29,871 nucleotides of DNA from SZUA-378 sp036652815 (lineage in GTDB: Bacteria > Bacillota > Clostridia > Lachnospirales > Lachnospiraceae). Each line of letters begins with the position of its first letter. The first letter of the stretch is position 1. Shown here piece by piece: positions 24,428 through 29,871 of this stretch. A program made the translations under genes and the position numbers. Below the pieces are notes generated by a model that saw only the letters and a list, made by a program, of their open reading frames with translations, did not search any database and was not told the DNA's origin. Location: contig JAVVVE010000028.1 in the NCBI GenBank assembly GCA_036652815.1, positions 1 through 29,871 on the forward strand, given 5' to 3'.

Positions 24428-27376
24428 TCAAAATTCTTCAACGATTGTTTGAATACTATCACTCGGTCTTCCCAAATAATAGCCTTGTACATAATCAACG
24501 CCCAATTGAATCACCATATCCAGTTCTGCCTTAGTCTCAATGCCCTCTGCAATGACTTTGATATGATTGGTATGACAAAACTCTATGGTAGAACCTGTCA
24601 TCTCTTGTTTGGCAGTGATCGAATCAATATCTTTAATTAGATTGCGGTCTATTTTGACAAAATCAAACTTTCTTGCCAATAAGATTCCACTGTTACTGTA
24701 TCCGGAGCCATAGTCGTCCAACGCGATCTGCACGTCCCACTGCCTACACCACTCATTTTTTGCTTGTTCGCAAGCCTGTCCTACGGCCTCTAGTTCTGCT
24801 GTCTCCGTAATCTCCATCACTATCTTATTTAATCTACTGCCATACAAGTTCTCTAATGTTACAAAGTCTTTTTTCTCCATACTCTGTTTTGGTATTGAAT
24901 TTATAAAGAGATATTTTTCCTTATCCTCTATTTCGCTCATTGCCCGGACAAATTGACTGATGGCACAAAACCAAGTCATCTTCTCCACTTTACCCAGTTG
25001 CGATTGTGCGGTAGCCAATCGTATAAATTCCGTAGGTGTACGCAGCATATCTGAATCAGGACGCATCAATGCTTCATAACCAAATATCCGCTTCTCTTTG
25101 ATATCTACAATAGGCTGAAATACATAGCGAACTGCTTCTTCGCAAATAATACGGTTAAATTCTCCCACACCCTGTACCAAAATATAGTCCTTGATATAAT
25201 GGTTTCGATCAAACAGGCTAATGGCTCCTTTTTTCTTTTTCTTCATCTCATACATGGCAAAATCTGCATAACGTAACAGTTCATCAAATTCTTCTGCATC
25301 GATTCGATAGAGTGACATACCGGCCGATACACTCACTGCAATAAGTTCTCCCTCTGACGTTAGTAACTGTTTTTCCAAGAATTGTTTATGAATATCACGT
25401 AGTTTGTTACACATCGTATCCACATCTTCATTATAGATAAATGTCACAAATTCATCCCCTGACATTCTCGCTATTATCATATTGTCCTGCATATTTTGCT
25501 TGAACGTATCCGCCAACAGGCAGATATATTGATCCCCGATATCATGTCCATAGGTATCATTGATATATTTAAGGTTATCTAAATCCCACATAGACAGAAC
25601 AGCCGTATAGCATTTTCCGCCATACATCAGATTTTTTACCAAGTGAACAAAAGCACGTCTATTGCACAGATCAGTCAAGACATCGTAATCTCTTTCATAC
25701 TGAATCTTCTTTTTTTCCTCCATCTGTGTGGTAACATCCATCACGATATACAATGACTTATCTTTACTATGTTCTGCATTGCTCATAGTCTTAATATGAA
25801 TCCAGCGTTTAGTGCCTTTTTTGGTCACAAACCAATAAACATCAGTTTCATCCGACTCCAAAAATACTTTTTGTTTCAGCTTTTCCGTCATTCTTTGAAA
25901 AGCCTTTTTATTAATATAGTTATGACTCCAGTTACCCATAGGAAGTTCGAGAATCTCCAGAAATTTTTTCGTACAGAATATACTGGTTTCTTCCGTTTGC
26001 ATATCATCATAATCACAGATTCCCATTGAAAGATTGGATTCTTCTACAATATCAGCCACTTTTGAACCCGCCTTAAAGATAGAGGTACTCAGTCTCTCTA
26101 TCTCGGCTGCCAATTCATCAAACTCCTTCACACCTGTTTTAGCTAATTGAAATCGTTGTACACTTGCCTTGCTGAGGCTTTTCATCAGTACCTTAAGTGG
26201 TGCAGTCAATGCTCCCGTAAGGATGATTGCCCCTATCACTCCCAGCAGAAAAGAAAGGGCTATCGCAACACTAAATACAGCTTTCAAGGTTTGGGACGCT
26301 TGATGTAAAACATCTCCTCGTACCATTCCGGCCAAAGCCCATTGCTCCTGCTCAAAGGGCGTATTGCTATTATATAGCTTCAATGGCTGTATCCCTGCAA
26401 TCGTTTTTTCGTCTTTTCCATCAAATCGCAGATGATAAAGATCCTCATCCTCGCTTGGACGTACCGTCACTTCACTGTCAGAAGGCAGCTTGCTCTTATA
26501 ATAGCTGCCCGCTGTAAGAACAGTACGATACTGTTCTCCGTCTTCTGTCACCCCCAAGTAATAAGCTGAATACGGATCTATACTAATCTGATTTTCAGAC
26601 AATTTTGATTCCAGATATGCAAGATTAACACCAATCCCTATCACGCCATAAGTCTGATGATTCTGATTCATCAGCGGGATGGTATAAGTGATGATTTCAC
26701 TATCATTTTCATGCAAGCGTAAGGGTGTGCTCCAATATCCAAGATTGGTGGCTGCGATATTCTGATATTGTTCCCCGGCTTCTAAGGGTTTACGATAAAA
26801 TTGGTCCTTTTCAGGTATCGTGATTTTAGCCGACCAGTAAGAATCCAATGCAATATTGCATTCCATCAAAAGACTGCTTCTACCGGCTTCTGCCAAAATA
26901 TCACGATTAGCACGCGGATTATTCAATGGATTGCCATCTCTAAGATAAATGGCTTCTTTTACATCTGTGCCATCCGTTCCTTCCAGAATCAAAAAGCTCT
27001 CGGTTGCTTTCGTATCACGTAGATTCCGCAATACGATTCTGGTGATTCTCTGAAGGAATATCTCTCTCCTCGCATCATCCTGTAACAAGGTTGTGATATC
27101 TTTGTTTTCTTCCTGTTCCATTGTAGTTACAATGGAACTAATATCTTCCACAGAGGCATCTATATTTTCCCAGTCTGCCATCTGTCTTTCTACATCGTTT
27201 TGTTTTGTAGCCACAAAATTCTTGACGATCTGTTTTGAATTATCATCCAGTCTACCAAGGATTCCCGAGTGAAAAAACACGATACCCACAATACCTATCT
27301 GAAGGATTGCAATACCAAGCAAAGATGAAAATATCTTCTTATGTAACTCTCGCTTATGCTTTTGTTGATATTCCAT
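24428..27376 (-). CDS. Membrane dCACHE-HAMP-PAS-GGDEF-EAL c-di-GMP enzyme
   Basis: 982 residues. Helix 1 is at about 15-36, then an extracytoplasmic double-Cache sensor of roughly 330 residues, helix 2 at about 366-388 (FLLGVIGAIILTGAL), a HAMP-like linker and a PAS domain (about 440-555). GGDEF follows (about 560-725) with active-type SGDEF near 637 (ARMSGDEFVTF). The EAL domain runs to the end, with YEALMRP near 767, EITET, DDYGSGYSN, KIDRNL, AEGIET and QGYYLGRP. Both domains keep their key residues, so it may be bifunctional or switch state with the signal. It starts five bases after the solute-binding lipoprotein and its AGAGG site lies in that gene's last codons, so the two are probably made together. 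The ligand is unknown. Confidence 0.94.
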   Translation of the reverse strand: MEYQQKHKRELHKKIFSSLLGIAILQIGIVGIVFFHSGILGRLDDNSKQIVKNFVATKQNDVERQMADWENIDASVEDISSIVTTMEQEENKDITTLLQDDARREIFLQRITRIVLRNLRDTKATESFLILEGTDGTDVKEAIYLRDGNPLNNPRANRDILAEAGRSSLLMECNIALDSYWSAKITIPEKDQFYRKPLEAGEQYQNIAATNLGYWSTPLRLHENDSEIITYTIPLMNQNHQTYGVIGIGVNLAYLESKLSENQISIDPYSAYYLGVTEDGEQYRTVLTAGSYYKSKLPSDSEVTVRPSEDEDLYHLRFDGKDEKTIAGIQPLKLYNSNTPFEQEQWALAGMVRGDVLHQASQTLKAVFSVAIALSFLLGVIGAIILTGALTAPLKVLMKSLSKASVQRFQLAKTGVKEFDELAAEIERLSTSIFKAGSKVADIVEESNLSMGICDYDDMQTEETSIFCTKKFLEILELPMGNWSHNYINKKAFQRMTEKLKQKVFLESDETDVYWFVTKKGTKRWIHIKTMSNAEHSKDKSLYIVMDVTTQMEEKKKIQYERDYDVLTDLCNRRAFVHLVKNLMYGGKCYTAVLSMWDLDNLKYINDTYGHDIGDQYICLLADTFKQNMQDNMIIARMSGDEFVTFIYNEDVDTMCNKLRDIHKQFLEKQLLTSEGELIAVSVSAGMSLYRIDAEEFDELLRYADFAMYEMKKKKKGAISLFDRNHYIKDYILVQGVGEFNRIICEEAVRYVFQPIVDIKEKRIFGYEALMRPDSDMLRTPTEFIRLATAQSQLGKVEKMTWFCAISQFVRAMSEIEDKEKYLFINSIPKQSMEKKDFVTLENLYGSRLNKIVMEITETAELEAVGQACEQAKNEWCRQWDVQIALDDYGSGYSNSGILLARKFDFVKIDRNLIKDIDSITAKQEMTGSTIEFCHTNHIKVIAEGIETKAELDMVIQLGVDYVQGYYLGRPSDSIQTIVEEF

Positions 27377-27381
27377 GATAG

Positions 27382-28830
27382 TTACCTCTTACTAAGAATG
27401 GCCTCTAATTGCTGTCTCATATCCGCTAACCATGCTTCAAAATGTGCCTGGCTAAGATAAGGTGTCAATGCTCTCTCTTCATCGATTCCATCTTCTACCT
27501 GCTTCAAAACAACAGCTCTGTCACTGATTGCTAACCGGTTCATGGAATCATTTAATAGATTCCTCACTTCATCCCCATCTTTAAATCCCGGCAATGTATA
27601 TAGTTCTCCGGAAGCGATCTGTGTTAATGCCGCATCTATGGTATCTTGTTGAATCTGCTTCAATACAACTTTATGCTCAGCAATATAATCCGTCACCGCA
27701 CCCGGCTGATTCGCTGATTTTTTTACCGGCAGATATCCCGCCTGCACCGCAAATGCCGTATTGTGTTCTGCTTCGGTAAGCCATTGTAAAAATAAGGTGC
27801 TCGCATATTCCTGTGCCTCAGTAGAGGAGAGTACCGCCATATCCGCTCCCTGTAATACCATGCATGGCTGCGTTCCCTCAAAATTAGGCAACGGTAGAAT
27901 CATGTAGTCTATCGGTTGTGGTTCTTCATTGCCTTTGGTAACCTCCGTTGGAAAATACACCATACCGGAAGTAGCACCCACAATTGCAACGATCTCACCT
28001 ATTTTGAGATCATCCGTGCGGTATCTGCCCTCCTGTTTAAAGTATCCCTTCACATAAGGAACATAATAATTATCCCACAACTTTTTCATAACGGCTTCGT
28101 CTAATTCCATAGAAGCCTGTCCATTCTCTACCGTAATAATAGGTTTTCCTAATTGTTTACTGCCCACTATCATATAATTGGCAAAAGCATCTCTGCCAAA
28201 AAAACTTTCTCCATCACTCCATTCATAGTAAGCCTGTGCTGTCCTTGTAACCCCTTCCCACGTAGCCAGTTCGTCTGTCGATATCCCTGTATCCCCTGAA
28301 AAAGCATCCCATGCATTTTTATTTAAGGCAAGAATCTCTGTTGATTTAGCAATCGGAAAGAGTTTCCATTGATTATCCTTTCCAAAAGTTCCGGCTGCCA
28401 CATACGCATCCATATACTCTGCCCGTTCTTCCTGGGTTAAATAAGTACTGAAATCTGCGACAATACCCATCTCATCTAACTCTATGGCTCCATCCATGTA
28501 GGTTTGCACTATATTGGGCAGTTTCTCTGCTCCTACTGCTTTTCGTGCAGAATCTTTGATTGCCATCGCAAGATCATCTACACTGCTCTTACTCTGTGCA
28601 TCTACGATAATGCCACGTTCCATACCAACCGTATTATTAAATTCGGTTACCAGTTGATTCAGCGTAATATCCTGTATCCCATTATAATAATGCCATAACG
28701 TGATGGTGGTTGGTTCTTTTTTATCCAGTCCGTGTGCTTCCTCGCGGTTAGCACAACCGGTCACAGCAAATAACAATGTCATGACAAAGCATATCAGGAT
28801 ACCTTTTTTCTTTGCTATTCCCATTGTCAT
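27382..28830 (-). CDS. Extracellular solute-binding lipoprotein (family 1 sugar-binding type), orphan
   Basis: 482 residues. A signal peptide (KKKGILICFVMTLLFAVTGC) with lipobox AVTGC and acylated C26 is followed by a periplasmic-binding fold. ITLWHYYNG, DGAIELDEMGIVADFS, FPIAKSTEILALNKNAW and a long C-terminal lobe are characteristic of ABC sugar-binding components. No ABC permease or ATPase is nearby. The partner instead appears to be the Cache-domain c-di-GMP enzyme five bases downstream. The ATG overlaps the helicase stop (ATGA) and AGGAGGG lies eight bases upstream, so translation is coupled to the helicase gene. Confidence 0.93.
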   Translation of the reverse strand: MTMGIAKKKGILICFVMTLLFAVTGCANREEAHGLDKKEPTTITLWHYYNGIQDITLNQLVTEFNNTVGMERGIIVDAQSKSSVDDLAMAIKDSARKAVGAEKLPNIVQTYMDGAIELDEMGIVADFSTYLTQEERAEYMDAYVAAGTFGKDNQWKLFPIAKSTEILALNKNAWDAFSGDTGISTDELATWEGVTRTAQAYYEWSDGESFFGRDAFANYMIVGSKQLGKPIITVENGQASMELDEAVMKKLWDNYYVPYVKGYFKQEGRYRTDDLKIGEIVAIVGATSGMVYFPTEVTKGNEEPQPIDYMILPLPNFEGTQPCMVLQGADMAVLSSTEAQEYASTLFLQWLTEAEHNTAFAVQAGYLPVKKSANQPGAVTDYIAEHKVVLKQIQQDTIDAALTQIASGELYTLPGFKDGDEVRNLLNDSMNRLAISDRAVVLKQVEDGIDEERALTPYLSQAHFEAWLADMRQQLEAILSKR

Positions 28831-29871
28831 CTACGTTTCCCTCCTGTTTCTCTGACTTTTCTTACTTTTCCTTTGATGGTTTTATCCTGTAAAGCCGTAA
28901 GTGCTATCTTTCCTTTTCCATGTAAGATCTCTACATAAGTAAGACTGTCTCTGATATCAATAATACCGATATCCGCGGCTTCTATCCCCTCGATACCACA
29001 GATTGCTCCCACGATATCTACTGTGCGCATCTTTGATTTTCTGCCGCCACCTATAGAAAGTCTCATAATATCACGGTTTAGAATCGCCCCTTTTGTTTCT
29101 TTTGTGATGATTCTTTCCCGCTGTCGGTTCCAAAAAGCTTTCGCCTGCACTGCATGTTCTTCCATATGCTGCGTTACTGTATTCAGTGTTACCACCTGAA
29201 TAGAAGTACCGATATAGGATTCTACCGTTTCTAACATATGACGTTCTGATTGTGCAACAAAGCTAATCGCAATACCGGTCTTTCCATTTCGTCCGGTTCT
29301 GCCTATTCTATGTACATAGGTTTCTTTTCCTGTAGGAAAATCATAATTAATCACATGCGTGATATGATCAAAATCAATTCCTCTTGCTGCTACATCTGTT
29401 GCGATTAAATAATGAAATCTACCCGCTCTAAATGCAGCAATCGTATCTAATCTATCTCTTTGCTCCAATTCTCCATGAATCATTCCACAACGAATATGAT
29501 CCCGCTTCATCTTTTGACAAAGAACATTCACCATCTCCCTGGTTGCACAGAATATCATACAATCCTGTGGATTTTCCTGCTCCAGAATCTGCAGCAATCC
29601 GGCATATTTGTCTTCCTTTTCTATCCAATATGCTATTTGCAAAGTCGTATCAAGTGTCTGCGTATCTGATTCCAGCATAACGGAAACCGGTGCCTGCATA
29701 TATCGTGAGATCAACATCTGAGTATCTTCACGCAGTGTAGCGGAAAGGAGCATAATCGTACGATTCTGGGGTAGTGCCTGTATGATCTGCTCTACCTCTT
29801 CTAAGAACCCCATGTCTAACATAAGGTCTGCTTCATCAATCACAAGATATTGTACGCTCGATAGCATCAGG
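28827..29871 (-). CDS. DEAD-box RNA helicase, DbpA-like (5' end beyond the window)
   Basis: Partial gene: the coding frame runs off the right edge, so the N-terminal part (Q motif, Walker A) is missing. What remains has motif II DEAD (VIDEADLMLDMGF), motif III LLSATL, and helicase C-domain motifs (IFCATREMVNVLC, ATDVAARGIDFD, HRIGRTGRNGKTG). The C-terminal ~75 residues (LSIGGGRKSKMRTVDIVGAI to GKVRKVRE) match the DbpA RNA-binding domain, which targets the peptidyl-transferase hairpin of 23S rRNA. It probably works in 50S ribosome assembly. Its stop overlaps the start of the solute-binding protein gene. Confidence 0.93.
   Translation of the reverse strand, partial: LMLSSVQYLVIDEADLMLDMGFLEEVEQIIQALPQNRTIMLLSATLREDTQMLISRYMQAPVSVMLESDTQTLDTTLQIAYWIEKEDKYAGLLQILEQENPQDCMIFCATREMVNVLCQKMKRDHIRCGMIHGELEQRDRLDTIAAFRAGRFHYLIATDVAARGIDFDHITHVINYDFPTGKETYVHRIGRTGRNGKTGIAISFVAQSERHMLETVESYIGTSIQVVTLNTVTQHMEEHAVQAKAFWNRQRERIITKETKGAILNRDIMRLSIGGGRKSKMRTVDIVGAICGIEGIEAADIGIIDIRDSLTYVEILHGKGKIALTALQDKTIKGKVRKVRETGGKRR

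Overview
The window looks like a chromosomal segment from an anaerobic, low-to-moderate-GC Clostridia bacterium, most likely Lachnospiraceae. The evidence is an oxygen-independent ribonucleotide reductase (NrdD), a rubredoxin-like/glutamate-synthase fusion, clear AGGAGG ribosome-binding sites, and several small proteins that I recall as Lachnospiraceae-type. I cannot name the species. Every supported gene lies on the minus strand, so transcription runs from high to low coordinates. No gene-free stretch exceeds 300 bases; the longest is about 220 bases upstream of nrdD and is filled with regulatory sequence. I saw no rRNA, tRNA, CRISPR array or intact insertion sequence.

In transcription order, the right end (about 29.9 to 22.6 kb) is a c-di-GMP signalling block. 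It holds a DbpA-like DEAD-box helicase cut by the window edge and an orphan lipoprotein solute-binding protein whose ATG overlaps the helicase stop (ATGA). Five bases later comes a membrane dCACHE-HAMP-PAS-GGDEF-EAL protein. A separate promoter then serves a response regulator with a degenerate GGDEF and an intact EAL domain.

Next (22.6 to 19.2 kb) a promoter and a leader hairpin precede a rubredoxin-like/GOGAT fusion, tcdA and a TPR lipoprotein. After that comes nrdD, with a textbook promoter preceded by two NrdR boxes 31 bp apart. NrdD carries a C-terminal redoxin-like domain. It is followed by a strong terminator, and no nrdG is present.

From 16.5 to 12.2 kb a promoter drives pyrF-pyrE. 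These are followed by a 50-residue membrane protein (14670-14822) that is easily missed, a three-helix DUF6142-like protein and a long M29-type aminopeptidase. From 12.2 to 8.7 kb is a purine operon, purE-purM-purN-purD, whose promoter -35 overlaps the aminopeptidase stop codon.

From 8.7 to 1.7 kb lie mostly closely packed housekeeping and envelope genes: a zinc-ribbon protein, an SH3b membrane protein, a CorA-type transporter, a Cof-type HAD phosphatase, a small conserved protein, pcrA and a single-helix acidic protein. After a terminator comes an RlmD/RumA-type 23S rRNA methyltransferase. Just beyond its stop is a short fragment resembling the tail of a serine recombinase, which suggests an old or adjacent mobile-element insertion at this known integration hotspot.

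The most interesting items are the solute-binding protein/dCACHE-GGDEF-EAL pair, the NrdR-controlled NrdD-redoxin fusion, the rubredoxin-GOGAT fusion with its 5' hairpin, and the overlooked small membrane protein.
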